From contig CAYTKQ010000009.1 of NCBI GenBank assembly GCA_964438705.1, forward strand, positions 1 through 64,000: a stretch of 64,000 bases of DNA, read 5' to 3'. Under the pieces are notes generated by a model. It did not search any database. It worked only from the letters and a program-made list of their open reading frames with translations, and was not told the origin of the DNA. Shown piece after piece: positions 1-8,390 of the stretch; positions within the stretch are counted from its first letter, which is position 1; every line of letters begins with the position of its first letter. The stretch is from Christensenella sp964438705. Its GTDB lineage: Bacteria > Bacillota > Clostridia > Christensenellales > Christensenellaceae. A program made the translations under genes and the position numbers.

Positions 1-54
1 AGCGGTCGGCTCATAACCGATTGGTCCGGGGTTCGAGTCCCTGAGGGCCCACCA
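1..54 (+). tRNA. tRNA-Met (CAT), 5' truncated by window edge
   Basis: The 3' two thirds of a tRNA are present: an anticodon stem-loop with loop CTCATAA (anticodon CAT), a T arm with GTTCGAGTCC, and an encoded CCA end at 52-54. The acceptor 5' strand and D arm lie outside the window, so elongator Met, initiator Met and a lysidine-modified Ile tRNA cannot be separated with certainty. Confidence 0.85.
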
Positions 55-146
55 ATAGAGCAAGATAAAGGGACGGCCTGGTGGTGAAAATCACGCGGCT
101 TAAAGAGTACGATGGCAGGCCCGCTGCCAAAATTGTGTAAAGGTTT

Positions 147-223
147 GGCCTGGTAGTTCAGTTGGTTAGAACGCTAGCCTGTCACGCTAGAGGTCGAGAG
201 TTCGAGTCTCTTCCAGGTCGCCA
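147..223 (+). tRNA. tRNA-Asp (GTC)
   Basis: Complete cloverleaf with acceptor GGCCTGG pairing to CCAGGTC (one G-T pair), anticodon GTC at 181-183, T loop TTCGAGT and encoded CCA. Second gene of the tRNA cluster. The 92-nt spacer before it holds no further tRNA. Confidence 0.95.
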
Positions 224-227
224 TTAT

Positions 228-303
228 GCCTCTGTAGCTCAGTCGGTAGAGCAGGGGACTGAAAATCCCCGTGTCGGTGGTTCGATTCCGCCCGGAGGCA
301 CCA
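228..303 (+). tRNA. tRNA-Phe (GAA)
   Basis: Acceptor GCCTCTG / CGGAGGC, anticodon stem GGGGA/TCCCC enclosing GAA, T arm TTCGATTCC, encoded CCA. It starts 4 nt after tRNA-Asp, so the two are cut from one transcript. Confidence 0.95.
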
Positions 304-310
304 AACACCT

Positions 311-386
311 GCTGGTGTAGCTCAATTGGCAGAGCAGCTGATTTGTAATCAGCAGGTTGCGGGTTCAAGTCCCATCACCAGCTCCA
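311..386 (+). tRNA. tRNA-Thr (TGT)
   Basis: Acceptor GCTGGTG / CACCAGC, anticodon loop TTTGTAA giving TGT, T loop TTCAAGT, encoded CCA. Lies 7 nt after tRNA-Phe. Confidence 0.95.
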
Positions 387-390
387 ATGT

Positions 391-475
391 GGAGAGATTC
401 CCGAGTGGCTAAAGGGAGCAGACTGTAAATCTGCCGGCGACGCCTTCGATGGTTCGAATCCATCTCTCTCCACCA
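391..475 (+). tRNA. tRNA-Tyr (GTA)
   Basis: A class II tRNA (85 nt) with a long variable arm. Acceptor GGAGAGA pairs with TCTCTCC; the anticodon is GTA in the loop after GCAGA; CCA is encoded. It starts 4 nt after tRNA-Thr. Confidence 0.95.
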
Positions 476-480
476 ATTTT

Positions 481-567
481 GCGGATATGGCGGAATTGGC
501 AGACGCGCACGGTTCAGGTCCGTGTGAAGGCAACTTCATGGAGGTTCAAGTCCTCTTATCCGCACCA
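481..567 (+). tRNA. tRNA-Leu (CAG)
   Basis: A class II tRNA (87 nt) with acceptor GCGGATA / TATCCGC, anticodon stem CACGG/CCGTG around loop TTCAGGT (anticodon CAG), a long variable arm and encoded CCA. Last gene of the cluster, followed at once by a terminator hairpin. Confidence 0.95.
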
Positions 568-570
568 ACG

Positions 571-605
571 AAAAACGTGTATCATTCAATGATATGCGTT
601 TTTTT
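571..605 (+). terminator. Intrinsic terminator of the tRNA cluster
   Basis: AAAAACG (571-577) pairs with CGTTTTT (597-603), and TATCAT (580-585) with ATGATA (589-594), with a TG/TG internal bulge and a T-run. It lies 3 nt after tRNA-Leu and upstream of the ppa promoter. Confidence 0.8.
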
Positions 606-638
606 GTGCGTGCGGATATGAGCGATCTCCTCAAATCA

Positions 639-667
639 TTGACATCACGCCAAAACAGCACTACAAT
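639..667 (+). promoter_or_regulatory. SigmaA promoter of ppa
   Basis: Consensus -35 TTGACA (639-644), exact 17-bp spacer, -10 TACAAT (662-667). It falls between the tRNA terminator and ppa and would give a leader of about 35 nt. Confidence 0.85.
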
Positions 668-707
668 GAGAATACAGCGATATGAAATTAAAAAGCGGGG
701 ATTTAAC

Positions 708-1256
708 ATGACAAATATATGGCACGATGTGAGAAACGACAGAATCACACCTGAAAATTTTCTGGCAGTAATCGAAATTGAAAAGGGAAGCAAGAAGAAG
801 TACGAGTTGGATAAAGAAACGGGATACATACGTTTGGATCGTATTCTGTATACCTCCACCCACTATCCGGCCAATTATGGCTTCATCCCGCACACCTACG
901 CGGACGATGGGGATCCGCTTGATGTGCTCGTGCTTTGCTCTGAGTCAATCGATCCTCTGGTCATGGTTCAGTGTTATCCCATTGGCGTTATCACGATGAT
1001 CGACAGCGGGCATTACGACGAAAAGATCATTGCCATTCCGTTTGAAGATCCCACCTACAATTGCTATCGTTCCATTGATGCGCTTCCCAGACACATATTT
1101 GCGGAAATGCAGCATTTTTTTTCCGTATACAAATCGCTTGAGAACAAGCAGACTGCCGTGGAAGAAATTCGCGGTCAAAAAGACGCGATCGAGGTGATTG
1201 CAAAATCCATTGCCGCATATGACGAGCTATATCCCGCCACGGTTGAAACAGAATAA
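708..1256 (+). CDS. ppa: Inorganic pyrophosphatase, family I
   Basis: Soluble cytoplasmic enzyme hydrolysing pyrophosphate to two phosphates, which pulls biosynthetic reactions forward. The 182-residue product has the usual length of family I enzymes and carries the metal-binding signature DGDPLDV inside ADDGDPLDVLVL, plus the conserved KYELDKETG and YPANYGFIP segments. The reading frame stays open upstream to 594, but that part overlaps the promoter; the ATG at 708 begins the conserved domain and is preceded by a purine-rich GCGGGG. It is a single-gene unit with its own promoter. Many Clostridia use a membrane or family II pyrophosphatase, so the family I type is a modest distinguishing mark. 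Confidence 0.95.
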   Translation: MTNIWHDVRNDRITPENFLAVIEIEKGSKKKYELDKETGYIRLDRILYTSTHYPANYGFIPHTYADDGDPLDVLVLCSESIDPLVMVQCYPIGVITMIDSGHYDEKIIAIPFEDPTYNCYRSIDALPRHIFAEMQHFFSVYKSLENKQTAVEEIRGQKDAIEVIAKSIAAYDELYPATVETE

Positions 1257-1316
1257 AACAGGCATTTGTGCATAATGAAAATGCATGAATTTTAACTTTT
1301 TTATTGATTAAGGTTA

Positions 1317-1325
1317 TGTTACAAT
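1317..1325 (+). promoter_or_regulatory. Extended -10 promoter of the NlpC/P60 gene
   Basis: TG-T-TACAAT forms an extended -10 (TG 1317-1318, hexamer 1320-1325) in an AT-rich stretch without a good -35. It lies about 30 nt before the start codon at 1357, which has a strong AAGGAGAGGAAGG ribosome binding region. Confidence 0.55.
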
Positions 1326-1356
1326 TATTTGGATATCAAAAAGGAGAGGAAGGTAT

Positions 1357-2520
1357 ATGCGAAAGAAATTTGGCATTGGCAAACGACGGACCTATTATCC
1401 TTTTTCCCTGCGGGTCAGAAAATTCTTTTCAAACATCAAAGATCAGTTCAATAGAATGCCTAAAGTCAAAAAATGGACCATGACCGGCTCCGTGTGCGGT
1501 GGGGCGGCAGTACTTGTGGTTCTTTTATTTGCGTTTGGTGTCTTTGGAAATGTTCCGTTTCTCAATGTAAATGCAAACGCTGCGGATGCGGATAAAACGG
1601 TTCCTCTGAGCGATACGGCGGCGGCACCGACTGCCACCCCCGTACCTACGCCTGAACCGACTCCTGCGCCCACGCCGGACCCGACGCTCAAGGAAGGGAT
1701 GGACGGGCCGGAAATACAAACGCTCCAGCAGCGTCTGATGGATCTAGGTTACCTCGATATCGACGAAACCACACAGCATTTCGGCCCCGCAACACAAACT
1801 GCGGTCAGCTTCTTCCAGCGGCAGCACGGTCTTGAGCAGGACGGCGTATGCGGTCCCAAAACGCTTGCGATCATCTATTCGAATGAAGCAAAGCCTTACA
1901 CCCTTCTGCAAGGCACGAGCGGAGAAGACGTCGATCTTTTGCAGCAGCGTCTGCAAGAGCTTGGCTATCTTGGAAAAGCGACAGGTTATTACGGTACGGA
2001 GACCATAGAGGCCGTCAAGAAATTCCAAGAGCGAAACAGCCTCGGGGTAGATGGAAAGACCGGCGAAATGACACTGGGGCTCATCTATTCTGCGGATGCC
2101 AAGGCATCACCGGAAATGGAAGCTGCAATTCAGCGCAAGGGCAGCATCGATGCCTTCATCTCTGTCGCGGCGGATCAGCTTGGAAAACCGTATATATGGG
2201 GCGCGAGCGGGCCAAATTCCTTTGACTGCTCTGGTCTCATCACCTATGCGCTCCGGGAGGCAGGCACTTCGACGGGTCGTCTGAATGCGGCGGGCTTCTC
2301 TCAAAATTCCTCGTGGGAGAAAATATCGTTTGATAACCTGCAGCGCGGCGATTTGATCTTCTACTACAACAACGGAAAGACGCGCGTCGGGCACGTCGGT
2401 ATCGTGATCGGCGACGGGATGATGATCGATGCATCCTCCTCAAACGGCAAAGTCGTGAAGCGCTCCTATCAGGATTCCTATTGGCAAAGCCACTTTGTAT
2501 GCGGACGTCGTCCCTGGTAA
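1357..2520 (+). CDS. Cell-wall hydrolase: two peptidoglycan-binding domains plus NlpC/P60 peptidase
   Basis: A 387-residue exported or membrane-anchored peptidoglycan endopeptidase. A basic N-terminus and one hydrophobic segment (about 46-65) form a signal anchor. A Pro/Thr linker (about 88-110) follows, then two peptidoglycan-binding repeats (about 112-170 and 180-240, each with an LQQRLxxLGY core), then an NlpC/P60 domain (about 262-387). The catalytic Cys is C291 in FDCSGL and the His is H346 in GHVGIV; the third polar residue is less clear. NlpC/P60 enzymes usually cut D-Glu to diamino-acid bonds in the peptide stem. The gene has its own promoter and a terminator right after the stop, so it is probably monocistronic. 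The exact substrate bond is inferred. Confidence 0.9.
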   Translation: MRKKFGIGKRRTYYPFSLRVRKFFSNIKDQFNRMPKVKKWTMTGSVCGGAAVLVVLLFAFGVFGNVPFLNVNANAADADKTVPLSDTAAAPTATPVPTPEPTPAPTPDPTLKEGMDGPEIQTLQQRLMDLGYLDIDETTQHFGPATQTAVSFFQRQHGLEQDGVCGPKTLAIIYSNEAKPYTLLQGTSGEDVDLLQQRLQELGYLGKATGYYGTETIEAVKKFQERNSLGVDGKTGEMTLGLIYSADAKASPEMEAAIQRKGSIDAFISVAADQLGKPYIWGASGPNSFDCSGLITYALREAGTSTGRLNAAGFSQNSSWEKISFDNLQRGDLIFYYNNGKTRVGHVGIVIGDGMMIDASSSNGKVVKRSYQDSYWQSHFVCGRRPW

Positions 2521-2536
2521 TCTGTTCTTGCAGTCT

Positions 2537-2563
2537 AAACCGCCTTTTTACAGGCGGTTTTTT
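2537..2563 (+). terminator. Intrinsic terminator after the NlpC/P60 gene
   Basis: AAACCGCCT (2537-2545) pairs with AGGCGGTTT (2552-2560) around a 6-nt loop and runs into TTTTTT. It isolates the miaB-mutS-mutL-miaA block from upstream transcription. Confidence 0.9.
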
Positions 2564-2608
2564 ATTGCGCAACATGGGAAAGCACTGGCTTTCAAGGAAA
2601 AATTGTTT

Positions 2609-2614
2609 TATAAT
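2609..2614 (+). promoter_or_regulatory. Candidate -10 box of the miaB operon, at the start codon
   Basis: A perfect TATAAT lies only 6 nt before the miaB ATG (2621), between the terminator at 2537-2563 and the gene. No convincing -35 is seen at 17 bp (TGGCTT). If used, transcription would start at or next to the A of the ATG. Confidence 0.45.
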
Positions 2615-2620
2615 AAATAT

Positions 2621-3976
2621 ATGAATAAACAGAATGAATGGATCGATACAATCAAAGAGAACGGCCTCAAATATCACATCATCACCTACGGATGCCAGAT
2701 GAACGCGCACGAATCCGAAAAGGTGGCGGGCATACTTGAAAATTTAGGATACCTTCCGGCAGCCTCGAAAGAAGATGCCGATTTTATTTTGTTCAATACC
2801 TGTTGTGTGCGGGACAATGCAGAACAAAAGACCTTTGGAAACGTGGGCCGCATCAAAAAGCTCAAGCAGGAAAACAAAAAGCTCCTCGTGGCTGTGTGCG
2901 GCTGTATGATGCAGCAGGATACTTCCGCAAAAAAGCTCGTCGATACATTTCCGTTTGTGGATATCGTGTTCGGCACGCACAATCTGCACGAACTTTCGGA
3001 TATGATCCTAGCGCGTCTTCAAAGCGACAAACACATCTTCAACGTAGTGCAGGAGGATGGTGGCATTCATGAAGACGTTCCCTTCAAAAGAACGGAAGGG
3101 CCGCTTGCGACAGTCAATATCATGTATGGATGCAACAATTTTTGTTCCTACTGCATCGTACCCTATGTGCGCGGACGTGAACGTTCGCGCAGTGCAGACC
3201 GTATCATAGAAGAAATCGATATGCTTGCTTCACAGGGCTATTGCGAGGTGATGTTGCTCGGTCAGAATGTCAATTCGTATGATGGGGAAGTCAACTTCTC
3301 CGGCTTGCTGACACGTATTTGCACGCAGACAAACATCCCGCGTGTTCGCTTTATGACATCGCATCCCAAAGACCTCTCTGATGAGCTGATTCGCACCATT
3401 GCCGTGCATCCGCAAATATGCAGGCATATCCACCTGCCCGTACAATCGGGCAGCAGCACTGTGCTAAAGCGCATGAACCGCGGCTATACGCGTGAACAAT
3501 ATATCAGCCTCGTCGAAAAAATTCGTGCGGAAATCCCCGGTATCGCAGTCACAACGGATATTATCGTTGGGTTCCCGGGAGAGACGGATCAGAATTTTGA
3601 GGAGACCCTGTCCCTTGTACAACAATTACGCTTTGATTCCGCGTTCACATTCGTATATTCCAGGCGTACTGGTACCAGTGCCGCATCCATGCCCGATCAG
3701 ATTGACGAGCATACGCAAAGCGCGCGCATCAACCAACTGGTCGCGCTGCAAAACAAAATCACGGAGGAGCGCAACCAGGAATATGAGGGAAGCGTCGTAC
3801 AGGTTCTGGTAGAGGGCGTAAGCGCCCGTAATCCGGGGCATGTGTGCGGGCGCACGGATACGTCAAAAATGGTGAATTTCGCAGGAACATCTGATATGAT
3901 TGGGAAATTCATCGACGTACGGATCACAAAAGGAAAGAAAACGACGCTGTTTGGCACAGCGTGCGAAGAGGAATAG
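2621..3976 (+). CDS. miaB: tRNA-2-methylthio-N6-dimethylallyladenosine synthase
   Basis: Radical-SAM methylthiotransferase that adds the 2-methylthio group to i6A37 of tRNAs reading UNN codons. The 451-residue product has the three domains of the family. The N-terminal UPF0004 domain has cysteines in TYGCQMN, NTCCVR and VCGCMMQ. The radical-SAM core has the CxxxCxxC cluster in YGCNNFCSYC, followed by VPYVRGRERSR. A TRAM domain follows at about 380-445. The frame extends upstream into the previous gene, but homology begins with the ATG at 2621. No Shine-Dalgarno stands at the right distance: the nearest AAGGA is 22 nt upstream. It leads a block with mutS (4-nt gap), mutL and miaA, so the i6A enzyme (MiaA) and its methylthiolase (MiaB) flank the mismatch-repair pair. 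Confidence 0.95.
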   Translation: MNKQNEWIDTIKENGLKYHIITYGCQMNAHESEKVAGILENLGYLPAASKEDADFILFNTCCVRDNAEQKTFGNVGRIKKLKQENKKLLVAVCGCMMQQDTSAKKLVDTFPFVDIVFGTHNLHELSDMILARLQSDKHIFNVVQEDGGIHEDVPFKRTEGPLATVNIMYGCNNFCSYCIVPYVRGRERSRSADRIIEEIDMLASQGYCEVMLLGQNVNSYDGEVNFSGLLTRICTQTNIPRVRFMTSHPKDLSDELIRTIAVHPQICRHIHLPVQSGSSTVLKRMNRGYTREQYISLVEKIRAEIPGIAVTTDIIVGFPGETDQNFEETLSLVQQLRFDSAFTFVYSRRTGTSAASMPDQIDEHTQSARINQLVALQNKITEERNQEYEGSVVQVLVEGVSARNPGHVCGRTDTSKMVNFAGTSDMIGKFIDVRITKGKKTTLFGTACEEE

Positions 3977-3979
3977 AGT

Positions 3980-6556
3980 ATGGCGGAACTGACCCCAATG
4001 ATGAAGCAATACCTCGATTTGAAGCAGGAATATCCGGATTGCATCCTAATGTTTCGGCTCGGGGATTTTTATGAAATGTTTTTTGAAGACGCGGAGCTTG
4101 CCGCGCGTGTGCTTGAAATCGCGCTCACTGGGCGCAATTGCGGTCTTGAAGAGCGTGCGCCCATGTGCGGTGTTCCGCATCATTCGGTAGACAACTATAT
4201 CAGCAGGCTGATCGAAAACGGCTATAAGGTCGCAATCTGTGATCAGCTCGAGGACCCACGCACCGTAAAGGGCATTGTCAAGCGCGGCATCACGCGTGTC
4301 GTTTCCCCGGGCACGGTCGTCGAAAATTCGATTTTGAATGAAGCGGAAAACAATTATATCCTTTGCGTCCACCATGGGGCGGATGTTTTCGGTATTTCCT
4401 ATTGCGACGTTTCCACCGGTGAATTTTGCGTGGCAGAGCTTGACGATGAAACATCGCTGATGAATGAGCTGACCCGCTTAAATCCAAGGGAATTGCTCGT
4501 CGCCGATGCGCACGTCAAGGATTTGCTCGTGCTTACCGAAAAAACGAGGTTTAAAAATACCTTTGTTAATCCGTATTACGATTGGGCGTTCGAGCCTGCG
4601 GCGGCACTTAAGACGCTGTGCGGGCACTTCAAGGTAAAATCACTAAAGGGGTTCGGTTGCGAAGGTATGGACGCGGCGATCTGTGCTGGCGGCGCACTGA
4701 TGCAATACCTTATCGATACGCAGAAAAACGCGCTGCTGCACATCACGGCCATCAAAGCGCAGGATGACCGCGCTTATATGGCGCTCGATCCCAGTACGCG
4801 CCGCAATCTGGAGCTGACGCAGACGCTGATGGAAGGCGGAAAAAAAGGTTCGCTGCTCTGGCTGCTCGATCAAACGCAGACCGCAATGGGTGCGCGCTTG
4901 CTCAAACAAATCATCTTACAGCCGCTGAAGAGCTTGAAAGCGATCGATGAGCGGCACGAAGCGGTGGGGGAGATCAAGGACGATCTGTATCTGCGCAATT
5001 CGCTCATCGATTATCTCGGTGGCATTTACGATCTGGAACGCATCATCTCACGCATTTCCTACGGCACCATCGACGCCAAGGATTGTCTTTCTCTCAAGCG
5101 CTCGATCTCCGCGCTTCCAGTGGTGCGCGGGCTTCTGAAGGAAACGCACAGCGCTCTTTTGAAAGATATTTATCAAAATATGGACGACCTCGCCGATCTG
5201 TTCGAACTGCTGGAGGGGGCCATCAACGAAGATGCGCCGGTTGGCATTATGGACGGCAATATCATCCGTGCGGGGTATGATGCGGAAATCGACCAGCTCA
5301 TTTCTGCGTCTAAAAACGGCAAGAATTGGCTTGCGGAGCTTGAAGCGCGGGAAAAGGAAGAGACTGGAATCAAAAACCTCAAGGTTGGGTACAATAAAGT
5401 ATTCGGTTACTATATCGAAGTCACGAAATCCAACCTTGCGCAGGTGCCATACCGTTATTTGCGCAAACAGACGCTTACGAACTGTGAACGCTATATTACG
5501 GAAGAGCTCAAGGAAATGGAGGATACCATTCTCGGCGCGGAAGAAAAGCGCAACGCGCTCGAATACGAGGTGTTTTTACGTATCCGCAACATTCTTGGCG
5601 ATAATGTTGCGCGTATTCAGGCCTGTGCGGCGCTTGTCGCGCTTTTGGATGTCGTGCAGTCCTTTGCCTGCGTCGCCTATGAAAACGCGTATGTGCGTCC
5701 GGAAATGGCGGATGACGGCATCCTTGACATCAAAAATGGACGGCATCCTGTGGTGGAGAGCATTCGCAAGCAGGAATTCGTGCCAAACGACGCGATGCTC
5801 GATGAAGGCAATCAGAATATGCTGCTGATCACCGGCCCGAATATGGCTGGGAAGAGTACCTATATGCGGCAGGTAGGGCTCATCGTACTTATGGCGCACA
5901 TCGGCAGCTTCGTTCCCGCCACAAAAGCGCACATCTGCATGGTGGACCGCATTTTCACGCGCGTGGGCGCCTCCGACGATCTTGCCTCCGGGCAGAGCAC
6001 CTTCATGGTTGAGATGAACGAGCTTGCCAACATCCTCAATAACGCGACGCAAAAAAGTCTGTTGATCCTCGACGAGATTGGCCGCGGAACGAGCACGACC
6101 GATGGGCTTTCCATCGCGTGGGCAAGTGTGGAATATATCCTCAAGCATCTGCGTGCAAAAACCTTGTTTGCGACGCATTATCACGAATTGGTAGAGCTTG
6201 AACACATGTTTTCGGGCATACGGAATTTTTCTGTCGCGGTCAAGGAAATGGGGCACGACATCATCTTCCTGCACAAGATCGTCGAAGGCGGAACCGACCG
6301 CAGTTTTGGCGTGGATGTGGCGAAGCTCGCGGGACTGCCCGCCGAAGTGATCTCCCGTGCGCGCGTGTTTTTAGATCGGTTGCAGAATTACGAAATATCG
6401 CTCAGCGCACAAACCGTTGAAAAGACAGAAGAAAAACCGCGCGCTGTGCTGCCTGAATGCGTCCGCAAAATCAAAACAGTCAACATCGATACGCTGACCC
6501 CCATCGAGGCGCTGAATCTGGTCTATGCGCTCAAAAAGGAGCTTGCAGATGAATAG
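3980..6556 (+). CDS. mutS: DNA mismatch repair protein MutS
   Basis: Mismatch-recognition ATPase that binds base-base mismatches and small loops and recruits MutL. The 858-residue product is full length. The mismatch-contacting Phe-X-Glu lies in FRLGDFYEMF near the N-terminus. Connector, lever and clamp regions follow, then the ABC-type ATPase with Walker A GPNMAGKST (619-627) and Walker B LLILDEIGRG with the STTDG signature. The start ATG lies 4 nt after miaB, with GAGGA as ribosome binding site. The last 8 nt overlap mutL, the usual coupling of the two partners. Confidence 0.98.
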   Translation: MAELTPMMKQYLDLKQEYPDCILMFRLGDFYEMFFEDAELAARVLEIALTGRNCGLEERAPMCGVPHHSVDNYISRLIENGYKVAICDQLEDPRTVKGIVKRGITRVVSPGTVVENSILNEAENNYILCVHHGADVFGISYCDVSTGEFCVAELDDETSLMNELTRLNPRELLVADAHVKDLLVLTEKTRFKNTFVNPYYDWAFEPAAALKTLCGHFKVKSLKGFGCEGMDAAICAGGALMQYLIDTQKNALLHITAIKAQDDRAYMALDPSTRRNLELTQTLMEGGKKGSLLWLLDQTQTAMGARLLKQIILQPLKSLKAIDERHEAVGEIKDDLYLRNSLIDYLGGIYDLERIISRISYGTIDAKDCLSLKRSISALPVVRGLLKETHSALLKDIYQNMDDLADLFELLEGAINEDAPVGIMDGNIIRAGYDAEIDQLISASKNGKNWLAELEAREKEETGIKNLKVGYNKVFGYYIEVTKSNLAQVPYRYLRKQTLTNCERYITEELKEMEDTILGAEEKRNALEYEVFLRIRNILGDNVARIQACAALVALLDVVQSFACVAYENAYVRPEMADDGILDIKNGRHPVVESIRKQEFVPNDAMLDEGNQNMLLITGPNMAGKSTYMRQVGLIVLMAHIGSFVPATKAHICMVDRIFTRVGASDDLASGQSTFMVEMNELANILNNATQKSLLILDEIGRGTSTTDGLSIAWASVEYILKHLRAKTLFATHYHELVELEHMFSGIRNFSVAVKEMGHDIIFLHKIVEGGTDRSFGVDVAKLAGLPAEVISRARVFLDRLQNYEISLSAQTVEKTEEKPRAVLPECVRKIKTVNIDTLTPIEALNLVYALKKELADE

Positions 6557-8390
6557 GATACGTTTGCTCGACGAAGCGATCTACAACAGAATTGCGGCGG
6601 GGGAGGTCGTCGTCAATCCTGCGGCGGTGGTCAAGGAGCTTGTGGAAAACGCAATGGACGCTGACGCGACGGCGATCACGGTTGAGATCGCGGCAGGCGG
6701 AAAAGAGCTGATACGCGTTACAGATAACGGCTCGGGCATCCTTTATGAAGACCTTCCGCTGGCTGTTCAAAAGCACGCGACAAGCAAAATACGCAGCGTG
6801 GACGATCTGGGAAGCATTGGAACGCTTGGGTTTCGCGGTGAAGCGTTATCCAGCATGGCGGCGGTGTCACGGCTCACCATACAGTCCCGCACACAACAAA
6901 GCGCGGAAGGCGGCATGCTCACCGTGAGCGGTGAGCATGCGCCCGAGGTCGTTTCGGCAGGATTGGCGGAGGGAACGACGGTAAAGGTTGAAAATCTCTT
7001 CTACAATATTCCCGCGCGCATAAAATTCCTCAAAAATACCGGACGTGAGACGACAAACGTAACGTCTGTTGTTTCCAAATTGATCCTTGCGAATCCGCAG
7101 GTTGCGCTGAAATACATCAGTAATGGAAAGGTGATCTATCACAGCCCGGGCAACGGCAGTTTAAAGGACGCGGTGATCGCCGTCTATGGAAAGGATATTT
7201 CCCACAAAGTTACTGAGGTTGATTTTTCCGCCGGACAGGTGCGGCTTTCCGGCTTGATCTCACAGCCGACGTTTCTGTATAAGAGCACAAACTATATGTG
7301 TTTCTTCCTCAATGGCCGTTATGTGCAGTCAAAAAATTTACAGGCCGCCGTCATGCGCGGATTTGGGGAACGGCTTTTGCGCGGGCATTATCCGTTTACC
7401 GCGCTCCACATCGCTCTGCCGCACGAACGGACGGATGTAAACGTCCACCCAAACAAATTACAGGTCATGCTGTACGATGAAGCTGACGTGCTGGATGCCG
7501 TGGAACACGCCGTGCGCAGCGCGCTTGATGTAAACAACAGACCGCCCGTACTCAATATCCAAGAATCGTCTGGCGCTGTGTCGAAGACGTCGACGCCAGG
7601 CGCGCCTTACGCACCCAAGCGGGATTTTCCTGAATTTCGGTCTGCGAAAAAATTTTATGATCAGCCGCAAAAGGCCGCTCAAACGCCGCACACTCTGCTT
7701 CCGCGCGAATTGGATGCCGTCTATCGTCCCACGGAAGAATTCGAAAAGCTGATCGAGTCGGTGACGGAATACAACGCGCCTTTGGAAGATCAGCAAACGA
7801 TTGCGGATGTGCGCAAGCTGCTCGATTACCGCATTGTGGGACAGGTTTGGAACACCTATGTATTGATTGAATGCGCGGATTGCCTCTATCTCGTCGATCA
7901 GCACGCGGCGCACGAGCGCATCAATTTTGAGCGCATGAAGCAAGCTGCCATCAAAGGCCAAATCGCTTCACAGGGCTTATTGGTGCCGCATATCGCGACT
8001 CTTCCCGCAGAGGATTTTGCTTTGCTGCAAAAAAATGGAACGCTGCTGCATTCTCTGGGCTTTGAAATGGAAGAATTCGGGCCGCTTACGCTGAAATTCG
8101 GTGCACTTCCCGCGCAAGCAGAAGGAAGCAGCGCCGAAACGTTGATCGAAGAGATATTGTTTGAGCTGAAGAACACCCAAAATGATGTGCTGCTCCTGCG
8201 CGACGCAGTTATCCGTGCGTCGTGCCGCAGCAGCATCAAGGCGGGCTATCAGCTTTCGGATGTGCAAATCGAAGATCTGATGAATGAGATCACAGAGCTT
8301 GAAGCGATTCCAAATTGTCCGCACGGAAGACCCATCGCCATCACGATCAAAAAGAACGACCTGCAAAAAGGATTCAAGCGTATCGTATGA
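6549..8390 (+). CDS. mutL: DNA mismatch repair protein MutL (endonuclease type)
   Basis: Matchmaker between MutS and downstream repair, and itself the nicking enzyme in bacteria lacking MutH. The N-terminal GHKL ATPase has NAMDADA, DNGSGI, GFRGEALSS and NIPARIKFLKN motifs. A variable linker (about 340-410) follows. The C-terminal dimerisation/endonuclease domain carries the metal-binding DQHA-x2-E-x4-E motif starting at D450, and the CPHGRP motif near the end, so this is the endonuclease-competent type. The ATG at 6549 overlaps the mutS stop by 8 nt and gives 613 residues; the frame is open a little further upstream but homology starts here. The stop overlaps the miaA start as ATGA. Confidence 0.97.
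   Translation: MNRIRLLDEAIYNRIAAGEVVVNPAAVVKELVENAMDADATAITVEIAAGGKELIRVTDNGSGILYEDLPLAVQKHATSKIRSVDDLGSIGTLGFRGEALSSMAAVSRLTIQSRTQQSAEGGMLTVSGEHAPEVVSAGLAEGTTVKVENLFYNIPARIKFLKNTGRETTNVTSVVSKLILANPQVALKYISNGKVIYHSPGNGSLKDAVIAVYGKDISHKVTEVDFSAGQVRLSGLISQPTFLYKSTNYMCFFLNGRYVQSKNLQAAVMRGFGERLLRGHYPFTALHIALPHERTDVNVHPNKLQVMLYDEADVLDAVEHAVRSALDVNNRPPVLNIQESSGAVSKTSTPGAPYAPKRDFPEFRSAKKFYDQPQKAAQTPHTLLPRELDAVYRPTEEFEKLIESVTEYNAPLEDQQTIADVRKLLDYRIVGQVWNTYVLIECADCLYLVDQHAAHERINFERMKQAAIKGQIASQGLLVPHIATLPAEDFALLQKNGTLLHSLGFEMEEFGPLTLKFGALPAQAEGSSAETLIEEILFELKNTQNDVLLLRDAVIRASCRSSIKAGYQLSDVQIEDLMNEITELEAIPNCPHGRPIAITIKKNDLQKGFKRIV

Noticed and set aside
61..146. Possible extra tRNA or small RNA between tRNA-Met and tRNA-Asp
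   Set aside because: There is a GGCAG/CTGCC hairpin (114-128), but no T-arm consensus, no acceptor pairing and no CCA end; it is best read as spacer of the tRNA precursor.
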